From Sphingopyxis sp. LK2115 (GTDB lineage Bacteria > Pseudomonadota > Alphaproteobacteria > Sphingomonadales > Sphingomonadaceae), in contig NZ_JABWGQ010000060.1 in NCBI RefSeq assembly GCF_014595975.1, positions 236,131 to 300,130 of the forward strand: 64,000 bases of DNA, given 5' to 3'. The notes beneath the pieces were generated by a model. The model made no database searches. It was not told the DNA's origin and worked only from the letters and a program-made list of their open reading frames with translations. Of this stretch, positions 9,401-17,575 are shown piece after piece. A program made the translations under genes and the position numbers. How positions within the stretch are numbered: position 1 is the stretch's first letter; every line of letters starts with the position of its first letter.

Positions 9401-12400
9401 GCCGGTTGCGCCGGTGATGGCGGTCCCCGCCGTCAGCGTCACATCGCCGCTCGCGTTCAGCGTTGGTGCGGTGCCTTCGCGACTGTCATGGCGCAGGTCG
9501 ATCTGGTCGCCCGCGTCGATCGTCAGCGATCCGGCGACGTCAAAGCTGCCGTTCGACTGGCCATAGACGCCGATCGACCCGTCGGTGGCAAGCGTGACAT
9601 CGCCCTGGCTTGTGATTGTGCCGCCCGCAGGGGCGACGAAGATGCCGGTCGCCGCGATGTTGGTATTGTTGTTTGTCGGCGCGGCAAGGCCGAAAGCCTG
9701 TGCGGTGAGGCCCGCAAAATTGATGGCTCCGCCGGTGCTGCGCAACTCGACGCGGCCCGCGGCATCGCCGCTGGCGTCGATGCTCGTCGCTCCCAGGTCG
9801 ATCTGTCCGGTTCCCGCAGGACGATCGCTCGCTTCGATCTCGACGCGGCCGCCGGCGGTCAGGCCGATGGCGCCCGCGCCGCCACCGCTGCCGCCGCCCT
9901 GGCCAAGCCCGCCGATGCCGCCTTCGCCCGCAACGCCATTGGCGGCAAGGCCGACGGCCTCGCCGCCCGAATCGATCGTGCCGCCCGCCGCGACCAGGCG
10001 AAGGGTGCCGCCGCTGCCGTTACCCCCGTCGCCGCCATTGCCGGCCTGGTTCCCGGCGCCGAAAACGCTGTTCGCCCCTGCGCCGCCGACGCCGCCTGTG
10101 CCGCTGCTGGCGAGTGCGACGCCGCCGCCGGTGCCAAGGCCGAGCGTGACCAGCGCCCCGTCCGTCGCGGCGATTTCGATCGTGCCGCCGCGACCGTCGC
10201 CGCCATTGCCGCCGTCCGGGGCGACAGCGGGGAAGGCGCCAAAGCCAAGCCCCCCCGATCCGCCGTTGCCGCCGACCCCGCCGGTGACGAAATTGGTTTC
10301 GACGATGGTAAGCCCCGCGCCGGCGCCGTCGGCCTGCATGCGTGAGGTTCCGCCGCTGCCGCTCCCCCCGTCGCCGCCATTGCCGTCGCGGCCGTCGCCG
10401 CCGTCGCCGCCCGTGCCGGTCGACGCGATGGTGACGACCAGCGCGCCCGCGTCGAAACCAGTAACGATCGCCTGCGCCACGCCACCGACGCCATCGCCGC
10501 CCGTCCCCCCGACGTTGTGGATGCCACCGGCGCCGCCCGTTCCTGTCGCGACGCTGCTGGCCGAAGCGACGGCGGGGATCGCGGTTTCGAGCGCGAGTGT
10601 CGCCGTGCCGCCGCGGCCGGTCCCGCCTGTCCCGCCGACGCCGATGCCCGTCGCAGCCCCGCTGCTGCTCGAAAAGAAGCTGTCGCCGCCATCGCCGCCG
10701 ATTCCCGAAGCGTCGGCGATCATGCTGCTTGCGCTCGTGGCGCCGCCGGTGACGTTGATCGCGGCCGTGCCGCCGATCCCTTCGCCGCCGTTGCCGGGGG
10801 TGCCGGGCACGCCGCTGAAACTTGATGCGTTAAAGAAGTTCCCGCCGCGCCCGCCGACGCCAAGCGCGCTTGCCTGCACGACGCTCGCATCGACGACAGC
10901 GGTTCCCGAAATATTGATGATGGCAGAGCCGCCGCGCCCCTGGTTGCCTTCGCCGCCGGGGACGATGTTCAGCGGGTCGTCGTCATTGCCCGACAAACCG
11001 TTGCCGCCAAAGCCGTTGGCGCTCGCCACGATGTCGGCGACGGTGATCGACCCGCCGCTGACGTCGATCGTCGCGCTTCCTCCCTCGCCACGCCCCGATT
11101 GCCCCTCGATGGCGCCACCATCGGCGGCGACCCGCATGTCCCCGATCGCAGCGGTGCCGCCGGTCTGCGAAAAGACGGCGATGCCCCCGCGTCCTGCCCC
11201 GGCCGTGCCTGCGTCGCCGAACTGGCCGACGGCGCTGGCGTCTATCGTCAGGAGCGATGCGGTGAGGCTGCCGCCCGTAAGGGTGAGGCTGGCAGTGCCG
11301 CCCTGTGCGTCGCCCGTCACGGCGTCGGGCACCCCGGACGCCACAATGGCAAGATCGCCCGCGGCGAATATCCCGCCCGTAACGGTCAGCGCTGCGTTGC
11401 CGACGGCGCCCGCCGTGCCGCCGGACTGGAGCGTGAAGTTGCCGGTCGCGCCGCCCTGTTGGCCCATACCGATGGTCAGCGATGCGCCGGCGTCGCCAGT
11501 GAAGCTGCCATCGCCTTCGACGAAGAACAGGCCGTCCGCCGAAAGCGGCGGCGGCGACGCAGGCAAGGTCTGTGTTGGTCCCGCGGCAAAGGTGCCGCTG
11601 GCGCGCGCAATCGTGTTGCTGCGCAGCAGCGTGTCGGTGGCGACGATGTTCGCGGTTACGGCGCTGACCGGCGCAGCGTCCAGCTCGCCCCCGACGATAT
11701 TATAGCCCGCCGACAGCCGCACGGCGCCATCGGGGTCGACCTGCGCCGATACGGCATCGTCATAGCCGATCGCGCCGCCGACGAGCAGCGTCACCGCGTC
11801 ATTCTTTGGAATGGCGACCATATAGATGCGGTTCTGGTCGGTATCGCCCTGTTCGTGCGCGGGGCCGGTGGTCGTGCCGGAATGGTCGATCACCGTGCCG
11901 CCCTCCGCTCCGACCGTCACGTCGATGTCGAAGAGGCCGCCATTGATTCGGATATTCGCCGCCTCGGCGGCGACATAGGCCGCCGATCCGTCGACACGCA
12001 CATTGCCCGCCTGGACGATGCGCGGGGCGACGAGCGCGACATAGGAACTGCCCGGATCGCCGACATTGTTGGCGTTGATCGCTCCGTTGACGGTGATCGC
12101 GGCGGTGCTCCCCGATGCGCCGGCCAGGCGGATCGTGCCGCCGGGGCCGAACAGCCCGCCGTTCGTGTCGATGTCGTTCGTGGTCAGCAACAGGCTGCCG
12201 ACATTGATGACCCCGCTGGCGCCGATCAACAGGCCGCCGGCGTTATAGAACCAGATATTGCCGCCGCGCGGGCCGGTTGTCGAACCGATATAGGAATTGA
12301 CCGTGCCGTTGAGCGCGATCTGGCGGCTGAGTGCGCCGCCCGATGCGTCGACGAAGCGGTTGAGCACCGTATAGTTACCCGTGCCGACGAAGTTCCAGAT

Positions 12401-12682
12401 TTCGCCCGCCGGAAGAATGTCGATCGCGCCGCCGGTCGGCGCATTGTCGGTCGGCACCCAGTTGATGACGCTTTCGCTGGTCGTAACCGTCACGGTTGTC
12501 GTGTTGGTGGCTCCATTGTTGCCGATTGTGCCCGCGCCCGAAACAAAGCTGCCGTTGCCCGCAACCTGCGCAGCGACAGGGCCGCCATGTGCCAGTGCGG
12601 CCAGTCCTGCGGCGATTGCGCAACTGGCCAGCAGCCGCTGTTTGCCGTTGCGGCGGGGCGATAGGGTGGCGATGGAACGCAT
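6437..12682 (-). CDS. TpsA-type exoprotein, filamentous haemagglutinin N-terminal domain, glycine-rich
   Basis: About 2,081 residues. Two starts are possible. ATG 12709 lies 3 bases after the tpsB stop without a ribosome site, while ATG 12682 has GAGGA at a good distance and is chosen. A cleavable signal peptide (to about A-A-Q) precedes a TPS/haemagglutinin secretion domain of roughly 250 residues, with a segment ending in G-L-L-I-G-A-S-G-V-I-N-V-G. The rest is repetitive beta-helix-like sequence. In the middle (about 9,850-11,250) runs of G-G-x-G-G dominate, resembling PGRS-type repeats. The C-terminus is aspartate-rich (D-x-D-G type) and may bind calcium. Two-partner secretion of a surface adhesin or similar is the expected fate. 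Its partner transporter is immediately upstream. Confidence 0.85.
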   Translation of the reverse strand: MRSIATLSPRRNGKQRLLASCAIAAGLAALAHGGPVAAQVAGNGSFVSGAGTIGNNGATNTTTVTVTTSESVINWVPTDNAPTGGAIDILPAGEIWNFVGTGNYTVLNRFVDASGGALSRQIALNGTVNSYIGSTTGPRGGNIWFYNAGGLLIGASGVINVGSLLLTTNDIDTNGGLFGPGGTIRLAGASGSTAAITVNGAINANNVGDPGSSYVALVAPRIVQAGNVRVDGSAAYVAAEAANIRINGGLFDIDVTVGAEGGTVIDHSGTTTGPAHEQGDTDQNRIYMVAIPKNDAVTLLVGGAIGYDDAVSAQVDPDGAVRLSAGYNIVGGELDAAPVSAVTANIVATDTLLRSNTIARASGTFAAGPTQTLPASPPPLSADGLFFVEGDGSFTGDAGASLTIGMGQQGGATGNFTLQSGGTAGAVGNAALTVTGGIFAAGDLAIVASGVPDAVTGDAQGGTASLTLTGGSLTASLLTIDASAVGQFGDAGTAGAGRGGIAVFSQTGGTAAIGDMRVAADGGAIEGQSGRGEGGSATIDVSGGSITVADIVASANGFGGNGLSGNDDDPLNIVPGGEGNQGRGGSAIINISGTAVVDASVVQASALGVGGRGGNFFNASSFSGVPGTPGNGGEGIGGTAAINVTGGATSASSMIADASGIGGDGGDSFFSSSSGAATGIGVGGTGGTGRGGTATLALETAIPAVASASSVATGTGGAGGIHNVGGTGGDGVGGVAQAIVTGFDAGALVVTIASTGTGGDGGDGRDGNGGDGGSGSGGTSRMQADGAGAGLTIVETNFVTGGVGGNGGSGGLGFGAFPAVAPDGGNGGDGRGGTIEIAATDGALVTLGLGTGGGVALASSGTGGVGGAGANSVFGAGNQAGNGGDGGNGSGGTLRLVAAGGTIDSGGEAVGLAANGVAGEGGIGGLGQGGGSGGGAGAIGLTAGGRVEIEASDRPAGTGQIDLGATSIDASGDAAGRVELRSTGGAINFAGLTAQAFGLAAPTNNNTNIAATGIFVAPAGGTITSQGDVTLATDGSIGVYGQSNGSFDVAGSLTIDAGDQIDLRHDSREGTAPTLNASGDVTLTAGTAITGATGSLVAADGTLSLAIAGPAGTIAVDRLAGGNILMSSPGATRVEHAEAVGNFSANAGSFATGLNSIITGGNISIVSPGAVDLGNSSAGGFVQVSGQSIAFNSIDAGLTVSLSAVDGIDGGAIAAAGDISLFANSVALTGPVTGDASFVAFGIGGAVSVDAADVAGTISIFAADDLTGNFVAGGDIFLNSDANITASAIANGGYVDGNGLLAEGNLFVIAAADANLVTSAAARMFGVSAGGAATIDGGTAGEDMLVLAGTTASLANVTSGDDVTVQASGNIAADGVAATGAGADTHVLGFTAASGRPTFTITAQTADGADIALQSTAGAIDAAGLSAGDDILLTAANSIAVGGASTLGLGATGGDSSLRTQGGVTTLADVASFSDIIVDSTAATALTGPVNAGRDVAITATGVTIAALTDPGGNAVPTLAADGNIVIDSAAGITGGGVRALGNSTLTAATAIDLTSVEGQDVALAGTAGVDVDQVYALGATSLDSSGGNIRIGTLFASGPIDASANAIRIESGGDMAFQTLATDVGDAFVRANGDLSLGSGSVAGTADLSTQGAVMTITALTADDAILASNGGVLNLDTVTVAGDLGATALSSLGITGIVTGQAISLASADIAIDPGGRVGTAGVTTTLSIANNNNDNQTFVGGAPGGSVAGYYIDAGELTRLFATQIEIFAPEVASAGGGSVGSAAPPDVIVDGFTLAGGAPGSNLGASGALTIRTPGKMRVIGGVQLTGLSDTNALNLIANDALEVILGQGSIRLVNGAAPAGQLNMVSDDIIVATAAAIADVGAATTTDAINGRLTRNDGILLDEGALFARGIRAEVVGGFYVQNSGAGTTIGERRGLTFGAGGMDVVTEGASRIVINGVHLGPGGPVTGLQALQRVTVNGIAPIVGSYDPRSTVNGCLISSPAACIPFDRDGDGGFPVQDVIEEEIDGDGDDARTDGFNLRQALITMRDVDPLRGEPLVDDPVTGAGNDDLWTPPAD

Positions 12683-12712
12683 GGCGGTCGTCCTCGATGC
12701 ACGATTCATGGG

Positions 12713-14536
12713 TCAGCGCGCCCTGACGCCGAATTGGGTGGTGAGCGACACGAGCAGGCGCGGGTCGGGCCGCCCGGTCAGGAAGCCACCCCGATTGAGC
12801 GGGACTGCGAGCGTCACGTCGAGCCGCGCGACATCGCCATAGGCGACGCGCACGCCGCCGCCCGCCGAAAAGAGTTTCTGCGGATCCAGCCCGTCGAAAG
12901 CCGCGTCCTCGTTCCACACCCAGGCGGCGTCGAAAAAGGCGAAGGGCTGGATCGCAAACGCCTTGGTATTGGCGGGGACGAACGAACCGTAGCGCGCCTC
13001 CAGCGCCACCGCGACGCCGCTGTCGCCGATCACCGTGCCGGGATCGAAACCGCGTCCGACGGTGAAATTGCCGCCCGAAAACTCCTCATAGGCAAGCAAG
13101 GGATCGGCGGCCCATTGCGCGCGCGGCGCCGCCGACAGGGTGAACAGCTTGGCCGGGCGCCACTCGGCGAGCGCCTGTGCGCGGACGAGAAAGGCACCGG
13201 GCTGTCCCTCGATGCGGGTCAGGGGCACCGCGCCGGGCAGGAAACAGGCCGCGCCGCCGGGGCCGCAATCGTCGCTTGCGCCCAGCACATCCACGCCTTG
13301 CCTCGCTTCGAGCGAAGCGGCCAGCGACCAGCGCGGTTCACCGGCGCTATAGCCGCCGCGTCCGGCAATCGATCCGGGATCGACCCAGTTCGCATCAGCG
13401 CGCAGATTGAAGACGCGCAGCCGGTCCCTGTTGAGCGGAATGCCCGACAGGCTGATGTCCTGGTCGATGAAATCGAGCCCGCCGCCGACGGCCACCCGCC
13501 GCGCCTGCGTCAGCACGAGCGGGTAGGACGCAAAGAGGCTGACGATCTGCGTGTCCGACTTGATCGGCAGTCCGACGAGGTCCGGACGTGTCCAGGCATA
13601 GGTATAGCTGGCGCCGATCCGCAACCCTTCGCCGCCGACGCGCATTTCGTGTCCGACCTGCACGACCTTCTGTTCGTCGAAATCGGGGGTTGCATAGAAG
13701 CTCAGCGTCGTAAGGTCGCCCATGCCGGTCAACCCCGCGAAGCGCGCACGCGCATTGGCGCCCCAGCGGCCGACATCGCGCGATCCGAGATTCTGGGCGT
13801 TGAAGTCAAATATGACGGGCGTGCGCACCACCGTCACTTCGCCGACGACCTCGCCCGATGTGGCGCCGGGGCGCAGCGTCAGCCGTGCGTCCATCCCCGG
13901 AATGTCGTGCGCGAGCAGCAGATAGCGTTCGGCATCGGCGATGTTGAACACCGGCGCATCGTCGAGCCGCGACAGATAGCGTTGGAGCAGCCGTTCGTTG
14001 GCACCGGCATCGCCGCGCACCTCGACGCGCGTCATCCGCGCGGCGAGAATGTCGAGCCGCACGACGCCGTCGTCGATCGTCTGCGCGGGGACGCGCACCG
14101 CCGCCAGATAGCCTTTGGCGCGCAGCATCGTCGCCGCGCGGTCGCGGATGTCGCAGACCGCGGCGATCGGCAGTTCCTGTCCGGCGCGATCGGCCCAGCT
14201 GGGCCGCAGCATCGCGGGGTCGATGCCTTCTACGGGCGAAAAGTCGACGGCGCGAAGGGTGAAGCGGATGTGGGAAAATTGCGGGTCGGCAAGCGGGCAT
14301 GGCGCGCGCTCGATCGCGTCGTCGACCGCCAGTATCCGTTCGCCGGACTGCGCCGCGGGCGCGAGCGGCGGGCGCTGGATTTCCTCGCGCGTGGGAATCT
14401 GCGGCGTTGCTTGCGCAAGCGCGCCGACGGGAAGCGCGACCGCGATCAGCCCCGCCGAAACGGCCAGCATGTTGCGGATCGCCGCCCCCCGCAGCCCGAA
14501 AATCCGATAAGCTTCCTCACCCCCCGACACGGCCAT
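12713..14536 (-). CDS. ShlB/FhaC/HecB-family two-partner secretion transporter (TpsB)
   Basis: 607 residues from ATG 14536, which has AAGGGG 7 bases upstream and begins a signal peptide ending near A-L-A-Q-A; the longer frame adds 36 unlikely residues. After a proline-rich linker comes a POTRA region (around R-A-K-G-Y-L-A-A-V-R-V-P) and then a 16-strand-type outer-membrane barrel ending in alternating aromatic/hydrophobic strands. The family recognises the TPS domain of a cognate exoprotein in the periplasm and exports it. The cognate gene begins just downstream. A 184-base gap separates it from the FecR-like gene upstream, so it may have its own promoter. Confidence 0.9.
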   Translation of the reverse strand: MAVSGGEEAYRIFGLRGAAIRNMLAVSAGLIAVALPVGALAQATPQIPTREEIQRPPLAPAAQSGERILAVDDAIERAPCPLADPQFSHIRFTLRAVDFSPVEGIDPAMLRPSWADRAGQELPIAAVCDIRDRAATMLRAKGYLAAVRVPAQTIDDGVVRLDILAARMTRVEVRGDAGANERLLQRYLSRLDDAPVFNIADAERYLLLAHDIPGMDARLTLRPGATSGEVVGEVTVVRTPVIFDFNAQNLGSRDVGRWGANARARFAGLTGMGDLTTLSFYATPDFDEQKVVQVGHEMRVGGEGLRIGASYTYAWTRPDLVGLPIKSDTQIVSLFASYPLVLTQARRVAVGGGLDFIDQDISLSGIPLNRDRLRVFNLRADANWVDPGSIAGRGGYSAGEPRWSLAASLEARQGVDVLGASDDCGPGGAACFLPGAVPLTRIEGQPGAFLVRAQALAEWRPAKLFTLSAAPRAQWAADPLLAYEEFSGGNFTVGRGFDPGTVIGDSGVAVALEARYGSFVPANTKAFAIQPFAFFDAAWVWNEDAAFDGLDPQKLFSAGGGVRVAYGDVARLDVTLAVPLNRGGFLTGRPDPRLLVSLTTQFGVRAR

Positions 14537-14720
14537 CACCACCCCTTGCGCTCGGACGCGGCGCGACGATCGCGCGGCGCCATTTCGATCGGAACTGCCG
14601 CTGTCCGGGCAGCACGATATTCGACCCAGGGATATGGTCCGCACGCAACCGGCGGCCTTTTCCTGGCTGATTATCAGATGGACGGCGCGGCGACAATGGC
14701 CGCCCCGTCCATCGGCGCCG

Positions 14721-15482
14721 TCATCCCTGGCCGCCTTCGGCTTCTGCCATGGTATCGACGAGGCGGTCGAGCTGCCGCGCGCAGCCCTTCGCCATCAACA
14801 TCTCGACCGAGGTTTCGGCGGTATCGGGCACCGTCTCCATCGCGGCGAAGCGCACCGTTACCGGCTTCGGCAAGCCCGCGCCCGACAGGCGATAATCGAC
14901 GCCATATTGCACCGGCAGCACGTCGGTCGGCCATTTGCGGAAATTGGCGCCGTCGACGATCGCGACAGTCGCCTTCTTGCCGCCGCTTTCGATTTCGAGC
15001 GCAGTATCGCCTTCCATGTTGGGACGCCAGAGCAGCAGCGTGGCAGGATCGGCGACGCAGAAGGTGCCGCCCTGACGATAATCGAGCAGCCACAGGTTCG
15101 GCGCGCGCGTTTCGGCGGGAATCGGGTCGCCCGGACCGCGCGAAAATCCGCCGCGCGAGCGGACCGTCGGCCCCTTGGCAAGCATCCGCGCGACATTGCT
15201 GCCGAGCGACTGGCTGGCCTGCACATTGCCCGTCGCGCTGAAGGTGCCGGGCCCCGACAGGGTGCGCGTCCTGCCCGATTGCATCAGCACGACGCGATCG
15301 CCGGCAACGAGCGTCACGCGGTCCGACGCCTTGAGCTTGGCGCCGGTCGGATATTTGCTCGCCGATGGGCCGGTCGAACGGACGACCATCGATTGCGCGG
15401 CGGCGGCGCCGGTGACGGCCAGCGCGAGCGCGGCAGCGGCCGCGAGTCCGATACGGCGCATCCGTAAGTCAGGAAAGGACAT
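14721..15482 (-). CDS. Exported FecR-like protein of unknown function
   Basis: 253 residues. ATG 15482 has GAGGAG 8 bases upstream, inside the end of the cyclase gene, and overlaps it by 14 bases, so the two are translationally coupled. The N-terminus is a signal peptide (A-L-A-L-A-V-T-G-A-A-A-A-Q-S). A following segment (D-R-V-T-L-V-A-G-D-R-V-V-L-M and T-L-S-G-P-G-T-F) resembles the beta-strand repeat of FecR-type periplasmic domains. I see no enzyme motif. The position between the cyclase and the TpsB gene suggests a periplasmic or envelope component of the same CHAT/TPS locus. Confidence 0.65.
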   Translation of the reverse strand: MSFPDLRMRRIGLAAAAALALAVTGAAAAQSMVVRSTGPSASKYPTGAKLKASDRVTLVAGDRVVLMQSGRTRTLSGPGTFSATGNVQASQSLGSNVARMLAKGPTVRSRGGFSRGPGDPIPAETRAPNLWLLDYRQGGTFCVADPATLLLWRPNMEGDTALEIESGGKKATVAIVDGANFRKWPTDVLPVQYGVDYRLSGAGLPKPVTVRFAAMETVPDTAETSVEMLMAKGCARQLDRLVDTMAEAEGGQG

Positions 15483-17571
15483 AGCTTTCTCCTCTTTTCG
15501 TCTGGTTCAGGCGTTCGATCAGGAACTGGATGGCGGCATCCTGACCGAATTCGTGCCGCAATTCTGTGGCCAGCGTCACAAAGGCCTGTTTGTCGCCCGC
15601 ACCGTGCGCGGCGACAAGCGCCGCGACGCGCGCGCGCTGGTCGGCCGCAAGGTCGGGACGCGGGGTGAAGACGTCGACGGGCTGCGCGCGGCCGCGCAGC
15701 GTCACGCGGCCCATCGGCACCAGATCGTCGCGGCCCGACCGCGCCGCCGCCTCGGCCGATACGAGCACGCCGGTCTTCAGGCTCTTGTTCGCGGCCTCCA
15801 GGCGTGACGCGGTGTTCATGCTGTCGCCGAGCGCGGTATATTGAATGCGTCCCTCGCCGCCGAAATTGCCGACGATCGCGTCGCCGACGTGCAGACCCAC
15901 GCGCGTCATCCCGATCGGCGGAATATCCTCGGCGGCAAGGTCGACGCGGAATGCCTCGCCCGCCTGATACATGGCGAGCGCCGCCGCCGCCGCCCTTTCG
16001 CCATCGTCGGGGCGGCTGATCGGCGCCCCCCAGAAAGCGACCACCGCATCGCCGACGAACTTGTCGATCGTTCCGCCATGATCCAGCACGATGTCCGACA
16101 GGCGATCGAGATATTCGTTGAGCAGCCGCGCGACGGTTTCCGGCGTCACCGCATGGCTCAATTTGGTGAAGCCTTCGAGGTCGGTAAAGACGCAGAAGAT
16201 GTTGCGCCGTTCGCCATGGAGCGAAAGCTGATCGGGGTCGCGCATGATCTGCGCCGCAACGTCGGCGGGCAGATATTTGCCGAGCGCCGATTGCGCAAAG
16301 GCGCGCTGGCGCGACCCGATCGTGCGCGCGGCGGTGCCGACCGCCGCATAGCCGAAGAGCCAGCCGACGGCCCAGCCGAAGGTCGGCAGCGTCGTTGTGT
16401 CCACGCCGCGTCCTTGCAACCAGAAAGGAAAGGCGATGAAAAAGGCCATCTGGCCAAGGAAGGCGAGCGCCACCCAGCGCGCCCGCAGGTCGATCAGGCT
16501 GGTGAGCCCGCCGGCGAGCACGATGAGCAGCGCGAGCACCCATAATGTCGGCCCGGCGAGCGGCCGCGCCCATGCCTTGTCGAGCTGTTGCGCGAGCATA
16601 TGCGCGTGGACTTCCAGGCCGATCATCGTTTCATGCTGGCCGGTGATCGCGTCGGGAAAGCGGCTGAGCGGCGTGTTGAACTGGTCATTGTCGATGATGT
16701 CGCCGCCGATCAGCACATAGCGATCCTTCACCAGATCGGAAAAGCCCGCGCGCATGTCGGCGTCCATCGGCAGCGCGAAGCTGTCGATCGGGATGTTCGC
16801 GAACACCGGTTCGACCTGGCCGTCGCCGGCACGCGCCGGGACGAGGAAACGGATCGCGCCCCTGTAATCGGCGTGCGCCGGATCGACCGGGGCCAGCGCA
16901 TTGGCCATCAGCGGCGGCAGTCCCGGCGGCCGGTCGGGCCAGCGGCGGATCACGCTGTCGTCGTCGGTGTGGAACAATACGCTGGTCGGCCGGGTCTTTG
17001 CGGTCGCGACGTCGGCGATGAAGGCTTCGAGAAACTTCTGCTGTTCGTAAAAGATGGTGTTCGGGTTGCTCGCCTGTTCGGCATAGGCAAGCCAGGTCGG
17101 CGTCTGCATCGCGCGCAATTGCGCTTTCAGCGCGTCGTCGTCGGGGCGCGGCGAATCAAAGGCGATATCGATGCCGATCGCCCTCGCCCCCATCTGGTCG
17201 ATATTGGCCAGCGCGGCGGTGAGCAGCGAGCGGTCGAGCGGCGAGCGGATGCCGGTGTTGAACAGCGTTTCGTCATTATAGGTGACGAGCACAATGCGCG
17301 GATCCTGCCGGACCTTGGGCGCCATCAAGGTCGCGCGTGCGTCGTAAAGGGCGCGTTCGGCGGCGTCGATCAGCGGCAGCTGCCAGCTGAAACGCGCGAT
17401 CAGGACGGCGACGAACAGGAAGAGGATCGTCGCCGCCATGCGCGACGGGCCAAGCTGCATGACGAGGCGGCGGATGCGCTTGCCGAGCGGCACCACGGGC
17501 GGCCGCCCGGTCGCTTCGTCGGACGGCGCGACCGTTGCTGCCGCACGGGCGGGGGGTTCGGGCGCGTTCAT
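15469..17571 (-). CDS. CHASE2-domain class III adenylate/guanylate cyclase
   Basis: 700 residues from ATG 17571, which follows the CHAT gene stop by 4 bases; the frame is open further up but reads the CHAT coding tail. A proline-rich cytoplasmic tail and one helix (near 45-62) lead into an extracytoplasmic CHASE2 sensor domain (about 65-330, with a D-P-R-I-V-L-V and G-I-D-I-A-F-D pattern). Two or three more helices and a class III nucleotide cyclase domain (about 430-620) follow, with metal-site sequences F-T-D-L-E-G-F-T and F-V-G-D-A-V-V-A-F-W. It would make cAMP or cGMP in response to an envelope signal. Which nucleotide is not resolved. It is the second gene of the CHAT operon. Confidence 0.88.
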   Translation of the reverse strand: MNAPEPPARAAATVAPSDEATGRPPVVPLGKRIRRLVMQLGPSRMAATILFLFVAVLIARFSWQLPLIDAAERALYDARATLMAPKVRQDPRIVLVTYNDETLFNTGIRSPLDRSLLTAALANIDQMGARAIGIDIAFDSPRPDDDALKAQLRAMQTPTWLAYAEQASNPNTIFYEQQKFLEAFIADVATAKTRPTSVLFHTDDDSVIRRWPDRPPGLPPLMANALAPVDPAHADYRGAIRFLVPARAGDGQVEPVFANIPIDSFALPMDADMRAGFSDLVKDRYVLIGGDIIDNDQFNTPLSRFPDAITGQHETMIGLEVHAHMLAQQLDKAWARPLAGPTLWVLALLIVLAGGLTSLIDLRARWVALAFLGQMAFFIAFPFWLQGRGVDTTTLPTFGWAVGWLFGYAAVGTAARTIGSRQRAFAQSALGKYLPADVAAQIMRDPDQLSLHGERRNIFCVFTDLEGFTKLSHAVTPETVARLLNEYLDRLSDIVLDHGGTIDKFVGDAVVAFWGAPISRPDDGERAAAAALAMYQAGEAFRVDLAAEDIPPIGMTRVGLHVGDAIVGNFGGEGRIQYTALGDSMNTASRLEAANKSLKTGVLVSAEAAARSGRDDLVPMGRVTLRGRAQPVDVFTPRPDLAADQRARVAALVAAHGAGDKQAFVTLATELRHEFGQDAAIQFLIERLNQTKRGESYVLS

Positions 17572-17575
17572 CGGA

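Noticed and set aside
9585..11705. Plus-strand proline/alanine-rich open frame
   Set aside because: Mirror of the glycine-rich part of TpsA; proline runs are the complement of glycine codons.
12734..15241. Plus-strand open frame of about 835 codons
   Set aside because: Antisense to the TpsB and FecR-like genes, no ribosome site, no recognisable domain.
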